A DNA stretch of 64,000 nt from Macrostomum hystrix (taxonomy: Eukaryota > Platyhelminthes > Macrostomidae). Location: the NCBI GenBank assembly GCA_950097015.1, contig CATNEN010000008.1, positions 434,001-498,000 on the forward strand, read 5' to 3'. Positions 50,722-61,871 of the stretch are shown in pieces (the stretch's first letter is position 1; each line of letters opens with the position of its first letter). The position numbers and the translations under genes were made by a program. The notes beneath the pieces are model-generated. The model saw only the letters and a list, made by a program, of their open reading frames with translations, searched no databases and had not been told where the DNA came from.

Positions 50722-53700
50722 TTAAATGCCGAACAGTTTCTGTATCCAGGCTTCCTTGTGCTGAATGGCGTTCAATGAAGAGTCCACTGGGACATCAGCG
50801 GCAGTCGCCGACGCAGCATTTGGTTGCTTTGGAAACAAATCCACGTAGACGGTGCTGAAATTGGTTCGCTCCTTTTCTTTGCACATTTCGGTGCTGGTGC
50901 CAAAGGTCCATTGCTGATGCTGGCTGTAGTAGTCCAAATTGTTTGACACTGTTGCTATCTCCGGGGTCAGAACTCGCACATTCGGATGGCCTCTACGCTG
51001 TCGCTTCTCCTGACGCAACTGTCGTAAACGTTTCCGTAGCAGCCAGAGTGACAGAGCGACGTATTCGAGAAACTCCACGACTGTGATGACGCTGATGCCA
51101 ATCCAGAGGCCTCCAATATATTTTTTTGGAAAAAGTTTTTATTACGCGAGAGAAATTTCATTTCAAAAAAGTAAAATTTAATAATAATTGATTACACCTG
51201 TCCGTTTGGGCCAGATGTGCAGCCGACAGCACAGACGCAGCTATTGTGCGGCGCATCTGTAGGCTGCATACGGCTGATCAGTCCATGGACTGGGGGGACG
51301 CCACACCCACCTTCAATTATCCCAGCTAATGCTGGTACCCATTTAATAGCTGGGTGAACTGAAGCAATGCAGAGATAAGTGTCTTGCTAAAGGACCCAAA
51401 TTGTTCCAGTGGAGTCAGGAATCGAACCCCAGACCTTTAGGTCGTGAGTCAGACGCTCTAGCCACTAGGCTGCAACCTCATCTCAAAATGGCAAAATGGT
51501 ATAACTAGAGGATCTTGAGATTAGAAAAATACTAAGTCGAGATGATTTATACCTAACCTTGTAGCTGCGAGCTATATTCTTATTTATAATGCACTTCTAA
51601 CTAAGGGAGCTTGTTAGCCTAGCTGATCAGAGTCCGGGAGATTAGAACTTTGGACTTCTGACGTTGAAAGACAAAGACCATTTGATTCAGTTCATCCAGC
51701 TATAAACTGGGTTGCAGCATCTGACAGAGTAGTCATTTTGTGAAAGTGGCGGCATCCCCAGTCCACGGACTGAACAACTGTACTCAGCCTTTGGAACTGT
51801 GGCTGTGCCATTGGCTGCACATTGGGTAGCTGCAATTTCTGTTCTCATGTATCTCGTACTACGAGTACCAGTGTTGCTTACCTAGTATTCCACCAAAGTC
51901 ACTGAACAGATTCCTCAACGGGAAGGCGAAGTCCTCTTTGTAGACTGAACTGCGAATCGAAGGCGGGTGAATGTCTAGCACGGCGTAGTTTTCGTTGAGC
52001 TCCTGATTGAGATTCGTCAGCGCCTTCTGCCAAACTGGCGAGTTATGCTCAGCCAGTCGCTGCATGATGTAGAGCCGCACAGCCTCCAGTGAGGAGCCGG
52101 TGGTGCCCGACTTCACAGACTGATTTGAAGGCCAACCGTAGGAGACAGTAGCAAAGGTGTATTTCTTCTGCGCGCACTCCTCATAGCAACTAGACGAGCT
52201 GCAGTTGGATAGAACGGATTTTTAAAGGATTTCTACAGTTTTTAAAGTTTATCATGTTTATAAATTTATTATGCGAATAAAGTTTCTCACTCGATTCCGA
52301 CTGTGTCCTGACGATTCTTAACGACGTAGAAGCAGCGAATGTTGGCCAGCGGTCGCTTGAACTCGGACCAGTGATCGCGGAAGATGTAATCATCCAACCG
52401 GACGTACACACCAGATGCGTTTTTAATAGTGTAGTACAGCCAGGTGGAGTCGGCAGATGCAAAGAAGTCTACATAGATGTCTCTGCAGATTATGCGGTAA
52501 GAAAATTCGCTAAAAATTTTACTGCCACACCCGCGTGGTAGTACAACGGCTTCTCTTGAATTACTCCATGCTATTTGTTTCACCTTACTACAAATTAACC
52601 CCCCAGTGACAAGCCATCACCCGCATTCCTTCTTTAATCTTCAACTTTTGGGATTCAATCGAACAGGAATTTAGCTATCTGTAGTGAGCCACTGCTTAGG
52701 GGCCTATTGGTGTCTCACTAGCTGTCAGTGCACCACCTGCTCGGAACGAGCGTAGCTAAGGTAACCTTCGTTGACACTGAGGGACTGTCCGGCCCGCCTA
52801 CCTCTGGCGCCGTCTGGTCTGTTCCTCTCTGCCCGCCTGTCCCCCTTTGCCTCGCCTGCACTTCGAGTGTGCTTTCTCTCCCCCTGCCACGGATGAGTCA
52901 TCACCTCTGTGTCCCGCGCTGGGTCTCTTTGTTCTCCCTTCCCCCTTTCTTGTGTGCGTCTGTCTGGCGTCAGCCATCACGGGTTTCGTCTCACGTGACT
53001 TGCCTCTCTCTTTGTCTTCTAAAGTGCAGTAAACATATTTACTCAATAATGAGTCAGGGCCTATGTTGGAGAGACGTTTTGAGCGCCACTGACGTCAGTT
53101 GCTATTTTTAGATTCAATCACGTGTTTTCTAACTTAGCCCTGGCCCTGCCTATAAAAGAAGCACCGCTTCCCGCTTCTCTTCATGAGTGTCTAGTTTCTG
53201 TTCGCCTTTACTCCAAGTTCCGTTGCGTCAAGTGCTATCGTTGTTCGAGTTCCTGCATGTATCGCAGTCAGTGTGTGTGACTGCTCGCAAGCTCTGGCCA
53301 TCCCCACCCAAGCTACGACAGCCTCTAACTGCGCCTGGAATCTCTGCACGGTGTGCGACTCTCGAGACTTTATGACTTCATCCTTTTCGGACCTTCCTTC
53401 ATCCTTTCGAATGGCTCTGTAAAAATACTCAGATTTAACCAACCTGAAGAATACTTCCTCAGGCAACTCGTGGCAAGGCTTGTAACGTTCGAAAACACTT
53501 TTCGTCACCACAATGTGGTCGGCAAAGCAGCCGCACTGCGATAAGAATTCGGCCTGTCGTAAGTGCTGCAGGCAGTCCTCCTGGATTGTGGCGAATTGCT
53601 GCGTCTCAACCGGCCGCCAAGGCTGTGAGTAGTCAGTGACGTAAGTGGCGGGCGGCCTGGATGCGATGCATGGCTGGCTACTGCGATCCACCTGTCAGTG

Positions 53701-55663
53701 TTTGCGAAGTTAACTATTAGCAATTTCATGACAATTTCATAAAATATTTCAACTCGGATCGCTTGCCTTATGATTGTGCCGCATTCGCAGCTCAGCCACG
53801 GTCACGTGACGCAGTGGCGCCAGAAAGGCGGACTTCTCAAAGTCTGCCACCGTTCCAGGCGGATGCACGGCCACCATAAAGCCGGGCAAATGAAACAGCT
53901 GCTCCCGTTCAGTCAGGAAGCTGTCAGCTGAGTTGTACAGGACCAGGCTGAGGCCACCACCGGAGCCGCTGCGAACAAGTCGCCTGCTTGACGGTCGAAA
54001 TGTGAAACAGAGGAAGAGCGTGCTGTCCTTGTACACCGTGAAATTTCGATAGCTGCACGGAATCGAATTGTATCGACAGTAGACTATCATCTCCTGTGGC
54101 GAGGTGAACGACTTGTTGCTGTGGATTAATGTGAGGGTCATGGAGGTTAATTAGACGGCCAGCCTACATGCATCACCTGCTTAATAACTCACCGGTAAGC
54201 CACCTGTTTAAGTGAAAGCCTTGCGTCCCAGTAGCTGCTGTAGGGATGCAGCGGCATGTCTCGTGTCTCATTCTTTAGCAGATGCCACACTCTGGCTACA
54301 TCGAACGGGATCTCGTACAGAGTTCGATTCGTTCCAAAGTCGTTGGCTATGTTCACGTTCTGGTCGCAAGAATGTTCGCAGCTCATATGTTATGAATAGA
54401 GTCATTGTAGACTGAGTCTTTTTATAGTATGGAGCATGATGAAAGCATGCATTGCAATTAAAGATCAAGGTCTACTAAATAGCACAATGGTCTTGAGTAA
54501 TGTGAGTACAATGCTCACAATTAAGGAATTGGTAAAAAAAATTGATTGACTTTTAAGTAAACTTTGCATGAGCTAACTTGTTAAGCTAAATTCTATCAGA
54601 TGCAGTTAATACGATTGCAATCTAGATAGGATGTCGTTAACAGTAGAGGGGAAGACCACGGAGGTATCTCAAATACCAACTAAGAATGCAAATTGGGCAC
54701 GCCTACTTGACGATAGCTCCCAAACCGAATGACCGATTTTCGCGAAAGTCCAAGATATGGATCAACATTTTCTGCCCTTTGCAATGAGCTAACTTTCAAA
54801 TCCATCCGACGTCAGCATCGTCGAGATATCGAGCGATTGTTGTCAAAGACGCTGGTGACAAGGACAGCTAACATTGCTTTGTATAAACCTGCATGGCGAA
54901 TCCATATTAGATAAATAATTACCAATATAGTCAATAAAAGATGATCAACAATGATAGCCGGCATGGTTATATGATAAAGTGAGCAGAATCATGCCTATAT
55001 AAAGGCTTTTGGCTTCTGGATTCTGGAAGTTGCTTCATCGGATAGAGCAGTAAAAGTTAAGCCCCTGTTCTGGATTTTCGTGGCGATCGGTTTTGGGAGA
55101 TAAAAAATGTGGGTATTCAAACGTTGGTATTTGAAATACCCCCATGGACTTTCTAGTCTTAAAGAACTTACCATAACGCGAGTACAACGCTCATCTAGTT
55201 TATAGTTGGCCCTTTGTAATCTATAAATCCCTGAAATTAATGCTCTACTAAACTCTGAATCGATGCTATTTAGTTAAAATCATGCACAAGCACGTGTCCA
55301 TTATTGACATTGATGGCTGCTGGGCGTACTCAAAGCTAGCGAACGTCATCACAGTACGAGTGAAACTGAGCTGCTTACGGAATAGTAATGACTGGCGTAG
55401 TCGTTCGGGCAGAGCGTCAGGTCGGGCATCTCAAATTCGGCGCCCTCCTCGTCAATCTCGGTGTTGATGGGGCATTGCAGGTAGCGGGAGACCAGCTCGC
55501 TGAAGTGCACCAGAAAGCCAGCGGTGGCCATCAGGAGAATGCAGGTCCACACAACGCGCCGAATGCCGCCAGACGCCAAGTGACCAACTCCGTGAGCAGT
55601 CGTGTGCCTGGCGAAAGCTTGAAATAGTGCGCGCTGGTTGGTCAGCTGGTGAAACTCAGTAGA

Positions 55664-55744
<81 letters not shown>

Positions 55745-56530
55745 ATTCTGGTAAGATTGTAAAAATCATTGCTTGTGTTGATTCATTCATTGTTAATAAT
55801 TATTTTGAATGATGTTTCCATGAAAAAATCATGTCTTTAATAACGATTTATTTGAGCACAGAAATGACAGAATAGCTAGCATAAATAATAATTTTAATAC
55901 TAATTGATTACAGCAGCTTCAACTGGGAATGTGTAGCCGACAGCACAGCCGCAGCTATTGCGCGGTGGATCCGAAGGCTGCGTACGGCTGTTCAGTCCAT
56001 GGACTGGCGGACGCCACACCCACCGTCAATTATCCCAGCTAATGCTGGTACCCATTTAACAGCTGGGTGAACTGAAGCAATGCAGAGTTAGAGTGCCTTG
56101 CTAAAGGGTGCATATTGTTTCAGTGGAGTCGAGAATCGAACCCCGACATTCAAGTCATGAGTCTCACGCACTAACCACTAGTACGTTACCACGCTACTAC
56201 CCTGATGCCATCGATATTTTAGAATGCCTATTGTAAAGGTATCATTTTTTGACTGTACATAAACCCTTACTTTTAATAATTTTATCTAGAGTCGATTTTC
56301 GGAACCAGCTACGAGTACATGCATTTTTGCACTGACAAAATATGCTCGTGATAACTATGCTAACTAAGGCTCACCAGATTTTGCATTGCGTCAGTTGCTG
56401 ACCGCTTCAGATCTGTCTTCTTTGTCTGCTTGATGGCGTAGCCGCCTCTAGCGGTTGTCAGCTGGTCTGCCGCGACCGCCGCTGCAGCCGCCGCCGCCGC
56501 CGCAGATGCAATCGGCCGATGACTGCTCAT
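50722..56530 (-). CDS. DEG/ENaC-family amiloride-sensitive-type sodium channel subunit
   Basis: Trimeric two-TM cation channel subunit with cytosolic ends and a large Cys-rich ectodomain. Eight exons in phase: 56375-56530, 55379-55747, 54193-54359, 53767-54118, 53444-53691, 52291-52482, 51882-52198 and 50722-51110, giving 729 residues from the ATG at 56530. Family marks: N-terminal HG motif (TTAHGVGHL), TM1 (VVWTCILLMATAGFLVHF), FEMPDLTLCPN, the GLSLVLY strand, FMVAVHPPGTV, the CGCF motif, SSCYEECAQKKYTFATVSYG, and pre-TM2 LFSDFGGILGLWIGISVITV with the GxS selectivity filter and the VVEFLEY run of TM2. The N-terminus has an Ala-rich tract and 26 consecutive CAG codons. The 53767 donor is AG/GCAAGC. 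The ligand or stimulus (acid, peptide, force) cannot be told from sequence. Confidence 0.94.
51200..51478 (-). repeat. SINE family B, near-complete copy with best-preserved tRNA-like head
   Basis: On the minus strand the head (51478 down to about 51405) reads A-box-like TAGTGGCTAGAGCG and a B-box GGGGTTCGATTCC, matching the Pol III consensus well. The body contains complements of GCACAGACGCAGCTATTGTG, GGACGCCACACCCACC and AGCTAATGCTGGTACCCATT. It lies in the last intron of the channel gene. Confidence 0.88.
51610..51840 (+). repeat. SINE family B, diverged copy in opposite orientation
   Basis: Carries GAGATTAGAACTTTGGACTT (tRNA-like start), AGTTCATCCAGCTATAAACT, CCCAGTCCACGGACTGAACA and GTGGCTGTGCCATTGGCTGC, the complements of blocks in the copy just to its left. 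The two copies lie back to back in one intron. Confidence 0.7.
52690..53400 (+). other. Pyrimidine-rich block with a TATA box inside the channel gene's largest intron
   Basis: The plus strand here is C/T-rich, contains CACGTG (53119) and a consensus TATA box CCTATAAAAGAAG (53149-53161), followed by a C/T-rich leader-like stretch with several ATGs. The base composition differs from nearby introns. It could be a solo LTR or an alternative/antisense promoter; I could not find clean terminal repeats or target duplication, and no protein domain is encoded. Confidence 0.35.
54655..55165. repeat. Family C dispersed repeat copy
   Basis: Shares GTCAGCATCGTCGAGATATC, CTTTGTATAAACCTGCATGG, GAGCAGAATCATGCCTATA and the GGTATTTGAAATACCCCCATG end with the copy at 50.2-50.7 kb. 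It lies in the channel intron between exons 2 and 3 and has no coding capacity. Confidence 0.65.
55667..55744. repeat. (CAG)26 coding microsatellite in DEG/ENaC exon 2
   Basis: On the minus strand 26 uninterrupted CAG codons follow the acceptor CTTACCAG and the codons AAT, then end at CAT TCT ACT. It encodes polyglutamine in the cytosolic N-terminus about 30 residues before the HG motif. The purity suggests recent expansion and length polymorphism. Confidence 0.95.
55915..56195 (-). repeat. SINE family B, near-complete copy
   Basis: Body CCGCAGCTATTGCGCGG, GTTCAGTCCATGGACTGG, CGCCACACCCACCGTC, AATGCTGGTACCCATTT and GTGGAGTCGAGAATCGAACC (complement of the B-box) match the copy at 51.2 kb. It is in the channel's first intron. 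Confidence 0.87.
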
Positions 56531-57540
56531 TGCATAGGAGTGCTTGGGCACAAGTGGACTCAATCAGGACTTAGTCTCAGACAGGTTGGCCGGAGGGGGT
56601 TGACTTTAAGTGCTTAGCAACAACGAGCTTGACTACGAGAGGAATGCGAGGATTTTGTCAGCACCACTTTGCATAAGTCTGCAGCGGGACATGCGAACTC
56701 GAGATTGATGAGGCTAAGATTTTGTAAGTTATAGCTTTAGCCTGCGCTCATTGGAGCCAGCTCACACGCAATGTCTTCCCCATTCCGATAGGCGGTGCGT
56801 GTCACAGGCGAGTCCGCAAACATGCCATAATCCCACTAAGCCAATGAGGCTAAATGCCATGCATAATATGATTTTAATGTAGTCCCTACACTTACATCGG
56901 ACTCTACTTTTTAAGGTGGACATGCAAAACCTAAATAACTACTCAAAGCATGTTTCTCTACCTGTTGAGAACAGCTGGTTGCACAGCCGCAGCTATGGCG
57001 AGGCGCTTCGAAAGGCTGTGTACAGCTGTTCAGTCCATGGACTATTGGAGAACCAACTCAAAATTCTACCCCAGCGAAAGCTGTTACCCACTATAACCCT
57101 AACCCACTATATTGGGATCAACTTTGTCTTCTATCACCGTGTGAAAATGTTAGTCCACAAGTCGCATGACAGTTCAAAAGCATGTCTAGTTACTTGACCT
57201 TTAAGATGGCTAGCGACGGAGCCACTCCACTGCTCAGAAGTATTTCCTCCTAGAGACAGAAGCAGTGACCAATTTTGTGCACGCGCGCATCGAGCCAGAA
57301 AATTCTTCCGCTCAAAACATGTTTTCGTAGGACGTCATGAGAGAAGGATGTGGCTGAGCTCTATTATAATAATTACCACCACAAAAACTCAAAACCAGAA
57401 ATATATTCTAAACTGCATTCCATCTCTACTTGACTTCGAAAACTTTGTTTGGCAACAATTCAAATAATTCAACAAAAAATGAGCCTTTTAAAAGGCATTC
57501 ATCGGTAGCTTAATTAGAGGGGCTAGACTACTTACAAAAA
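56531..57540. other. 5' flank of the channel gene with SINE B fragment
   Basis: A SINE B fragment at about 56965-57050 (GCACAGCCGCAGCTATGGCG, GGCTGTGTACAGCTGTTCAG, TCCATGGACTATT). Otherwise no exon or regulatory signal that I can defend; the promoter of the channel gene presumably lies here. Confidence 0.55.
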
Positions 57541-57547
57541 GTTCTAA

Positions 57548-58167
57548 AAACACCTCTAAACTGGCTGTGTGATCTATAAACTGGATGTGTAATCTATAAA
57601 CTGGCTGTGTGATCTATAAACTGGCTGTGTGATCTATAAACTGGCTGTGTGATCTATAAACTGGCTGCGTGATCTATAAACTGGCTGTGTGATCTATAAA
57701 CTGGCTGTGTGATCTATAAACTGGCTGTGTGATCTATAAACTGGCTGTGTGATCTATAAACTGGCTGTGTGATCTATAAACTGGCTGCGTGATCTATAAA
57801 CTGGCTGTGTGATCTATAAACTGGCTGTGTGATCTATAAACTGGCTGTGTAATCTATAAACTGGCTGTGTGATCTATAAACTGGCTGTGTGATCTATAAA
57901 CTGGCTGTGTGATCTATAAACTGGCTGTGTGATCTATAAACTGGCTGTGTGATCTATAAACTGGCTGTGTGATCTATAAACTGGCTGCGTGATCTATAAA
58001 CTGGCTGTGTGATCTATAAACTGGCTGTGTGATCTATAAACTGGCTGTGTAATCTATAAACTGGCTGTGTGATCTATAAACTGGCTGTGTGATCTATAAA
58101 CTGGCTGTGTGATCTATAAACTGGCTGTGTGATCTATAAACTGGCTGTGTGATCTATAAACTGGCTG
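57548..58167. repeat. 20-bp minisatellite, about 31 copies
   Basis: Almost perfect tandem copies of CTGGCTGTGTGATCTATAAA; variants are GCGTGAT (about four units) and GTGTAAT (about three). It is intergenic, between the 5' end of the channel gene and the 3' end of the Ig-like gene. Homogeneity implies recent amplification. Confidence 0.97.
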
Positions 58168-59014
58168 CGATATCAGTACATTTTTTTTTGGGCAGTTTAG
58201 TCTGTGAAATTGCAATTAATTTTTAGAAAAATTGTTCATTTGTCCTAGCTCGCAGAATTTTCGACAAGCCTATTATAAACAAATAAATTTAAGAACTGTA
58301 TAAAATTATACTGCGCTGAAATATTTGAAATTTCTGCTTTATTAGCTACGAAATGTAAAACATTAATTGGAGACACAAGCACAGAGAAGTTATGGACAAA
58401 AAAGTTTTTATGCCAAGCAAGGAGCTCTGATTGTAGCATTCATATTAATTGTAAATCTAGGTGCAATATCCAGTGATCCTTGAATTAAAAATCTAGAACA
58501 ACTAAATTAAACAATACAGATCAAAGAAATCAGTGATTTGATATAGGATGGTGACTTGGCATTGAATTAGAACTTAGCAGCAGAAGTCAACTCAATAAAA
58601 CTCAATAAAACATTACAATATACATATGTACAAATTTATGTCGCGAGCTCATATAAAACACACTGACCAACACCTAGCAGTATCTGAATGCATATGGAAG
58701 CTTCTAGTCAGATGATTTCATAAGGCATGTCAATCAATAAGCAATAATCGGTTGCTTTAGTGCATTCGACTGGCCATTCGTAGTTTACAATAAAAGTACA
58801 CGTAAAAATATAAAAAAATACAATTCTAAGTTAAAAAAACAGCGAGCAAGTTCAATGAAGTGCTGTGATTTCAGTCAATGTCATGTATTTAGAATGGATT
58901 TCAACTTTGTTTACTAGGAAATATTCTAAAACGAAGTACATACTACTATACTGAGTGGCAATAGACGCGGTCCATGCACAATCCTCTACAAATGATTCAC
59001 AAAGAAGTGGGTTC
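58168..59014. other. 3' flank of the Ig-like membrane protein gene
   Basis: AT-rich, with no credible exon. It should contain the 3' UTR of the minus-strand gene ending at 59015. TTTATT/TTTTATTG-type complements of poly(A) signals occur several times (for example near 58600 and 58790), so the exact end cannot be fixed. Confidence 0.45.
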
Positions 59015-61779
59015 TCAGTACCGCTGGCCAGTGCCGTAGGCTCGGCCCAAAGAGCCTCTTCGATTTTCTAATTCGTTTTCGACGGCTTCATCAACCATGG
59101 GCGGCGGCGGCAGAGGCGGCAAGTCAGAATCGTCTGTTATGGACTGCGAAACTGACTGCTTTTGTTGCTGCTGCGGCGGCGGAGGCGGCGGAGGCGAAGG
59201 TGGAACAGTTTCTGCAGCGGCAACTCTTGATAGCAGATCATAATCGCCAGAGATTGGTGATTGCTGCTGCTGCGGTGCTTGCTGAGGCTGCTTTGCTGCG
59301 GCTGCCGAAGATTTGTGGTTGAGCTGCAACTGCGAATCGCGCAGCTGCTGCCTGAGGCTGGCGATCTCGCGTCTCTGCTGCTCCATTTGGCGTCGAAAGT
59401 CTTCTCGGGTCATCACGGGATCAACTGCCGCTGCGACCAGGTCGGCAGCTGCCTCCGCTTCAGCGTCTGTCTCTTCGGTGTCTAGTAGCATCTGCTGCGG
59501 AATGCTGGGTCTGTGGCGCGCTGCAGGTCTCGCACTCTGAAACGAATGCCGACCGGTTTGGTCGCGAGGAAAGAACGTACTCCTGGGGTTGGTTCCGTAT
59601 CCACCGCGCGACAGAGGATCGTCAAAGTCCTGCTGTAGCCGATAATAGTCGTCGGATCCGTTCATTCCGCCGCCAGCAAGGACCAGAGGATGGTGCAGCA
59701 CGCCATCTCCAACATCGGGGCTGTAGTAGCTCATGCCGTCTGGCTCAGAGTACACTTGGCCAGAACTGACCGAGTTCGCCGAAGCCGCTGTTGGATGCGA
59801 TGACATCGCCGTCAGCCGAACAGCACCTTGTCGTCGTTCCTGCTCGGCAAATTCGCGCAGGCCCCCATTTATAGTCTGCGGACCCCGACGGTACTTCTGC
59901 TGCTGCTGCTGCTGGTGCTGCTGGCACAAGCAGAGCACTACGGAACAGCAGCGGGTCGTAGGAGTTCCCGTCTCTGAGCGTGTTTGGAAATCTCAACGTT
60001 ACAACATGTGAGAAACGATTGTGGTGGGAAGTAGTTAAAATATATCAAAATCTGAATGAAAAGCTTGATTCGCTCGCAAAACTCACTGGTCAGGACCTGG
60101 GACCGGATGCAGAAGAAGCCAATCAGCCAAGCAGCCGCTATCATTATCAGCAGGCAGATCAGGATGACGTCAGCGCCAGAGAGCGTACCGACTGAGGCAA
60201 ACCAATTGTTTGAGCATTAGCATTATTTATTGAACACATTAAATCAAATAAACTTTGAGTAACAAAAATTATAGAATGGAATGAACTATACGTAGCCCAG
60301 TTGGGCCAGAAATAGAGTAAGTCGGGGCTATTATGCGGCAGGCTAAGTACATAGTGTACTCAATAGTGTACATAAGAAAATAACATGCTCACCAATTGAA
60401 GAGTAGAACCATCCGGCTGAATTCAATGTTAGCTCATCCGAGGTTGTCGGCTCGCCTGGTGCACCAGTTGAGACTGGCTGAGTCTTCGGACCAGGAGGCA
60501 GTGTGTAAATCTCTGAAAAGGTGCATGTTTGAGTAAATTTGCGCATCGTTTCTGTGGTTATTAAAGCTTTTTGGTAAATATTTTGATGCACTTTTACTTC
60601 ACAGACTTCAATTTTCGACGTGATATTCAAAGTTAAAGGCTAATAGTATTAGTTGCAGGAGGGTTGCAGGCAGTATAATCCTGCCACATCACTTGGTGCC
60701 ACAAGACCTGCAGCCAGCGGGAAGGCGATTCTGCCCATTTCGCTGACTTTTGAGCACACACGCACAAAAATACTGTACGCAGGCACACTTGATAGCAGAT
60801 TTTGATAGCAGGCTGACTTTCTCATCGTCAGGCAGCGTACACTCTCACTGTGCCTTGTAGGTTGGCCCTCACGGGCGTAAATTGCACGACAAGCCCCCAA
60901 GCCTTCTCTCCGCGGCTGCGCCCCAAATGAATGTGGCCTCGCCGCGGAATCGAGCTCAGGGACCTTGGTGCAAGAAGCAAACTCGTTAACCGCTCTGCTA
61001 CTCACTCGCACTCCTCAAAGTTTGTTGTAGTGTGAAATTGTTGTGTGAAATTCAACCATAATATAACAATGAGACCCACTTTCTGTACTAGAGGACTCGG
61101 GGCGTAGTGGCTCCGTCGTTTTCAATGTCGTCTGTGCGGTTGTTTTACTAACTGATGCCGTAGAAACTGTACTCGATGTTTTGGTGGTACTCATTCCAGC
61201 CTTGCTGGTAGTTGGAACTGTACTTTTAGTTGTCGTAGGCGCAGTGGTGGTGCTTGAAGTGGTGCTAGTACTTGTTGTAGTAGTCGATGTAGTAGTGCTC
61301 ATAGTGGTTGTTACAATGGGGTCCACAATGATGTAGGAGCTGCTCCGCAAGTTCTTGAACTGGCACATGTAGCTGCCACTGTGTCTGGGATTCACCAGGT
61401 TGAATGTGAACACAATGGAGATCTCCTGCCATGTGGCGGAGGTCTGTTTCACAGATCGGCTGCAGTTGGCAACAAGCAGCTCCGGCAGGGTCTTTGAGCA
61501 GTCGTTGAGGTTCGGCTGATCGCACAGCGGCCGGCCGCAGTTCTCGAAGCAGGAGGTGCTGGCCAGACCGCCAGAGGCGTACTCAGCCAAGGGACAGGCG
61601 AGTCGAATGGCAAAGTCCTGGCTCGTGAATGACCGGCACTCGATCCGGAAGCTCTGGCCCTGCAGGAACTTATGCCCGTCCAGGGGCTTGTTCTCAATCG
61701 TCTCAATTTGTGCAGAAGACATTTGGAGCACGCTGGACAAGAACAATAGAGTTAATAAGGCCTGTTGCACTGGTGCCAT
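59015..61779 (-). CDS. Single-pass membrane protein: Ig-like domain, Thr-rich stalk, polyQ/polyP tail
   Basis: Exons 61080-61779, 60393-60512, 60087-60191 and 59015-59973 join in phase to 627 residues. Signal peptide MAPVQQALLTLLFLSSVLQM; a Cys-rich Ig-like domain (IECRSF, WQEISIVFTF, HSGSYMCQF) with extra cysteines; a mucin-like Thr/Ser stalk of about 70 residues; a TM segment (DVILICLLIMIAAAWLIGFF); a juxtamembrane Cys cluster (TRCCSVVLCLC) suited to palmitoylation; then a long cytosolic tail with short polyQ runs, a helix (RQMEQQRREIASLRQQLRDS) and two polyproline runs that could bind SH3, WW or EVH1 domains. I do not recognise a named orthologue. It is probably a cell-surface adhesion or signalling receptor. 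An acceptor TTTTGCAG just 5' of the start suggests a 5'-UTR intron or trans-splicing. Confidence 0.85.
60655..61010 (-). repeat. SINE family A, near-complete reverse copy inside intron 1 of the Ig-like gene
   Basis: Complement of all family blocks in order: CAAGACCTGCAGCCAGCGGG, GCCCATTTCGCTGACTTTTG, TACACTCTCACTGTGCCTTG, GGGCGTAAATTGCACGACAA, CCCAAGCCTTCTCTCCGCGG, GGAATCGAGCTCAGGGACC and CTCGTTAACCGCTCTGCTAC (A-box region). It is preceded by a simple-sequence-free 3' end. Confidence 0.88.
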
Positions 61780-61871
61780 GGTGCTGCATTTGCGTGCCGG
61801 CAACGAAATTTCCTGCAAAATGTATTCGAAATCGGTTTCAATTTAGGTAGGAACTGCTAAAACTGGTTGAA

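Noticed and set aside
51405-51478. Possible genuine tRNA gene
   Set aside because: A and B boxes are good, but the cloverleaf stems do not pair well and the sequence continues into the body of a repeated SINE B, so it is a tRNA-like SINE head.
52728-53111. 127-codon plus-strand frame in the channel intron
   Set aside because: Low-complexity Leu/Ser/Pro/Cys composition from a C/T-rich block; no domain; better explained as a repeat or promoter-like region.
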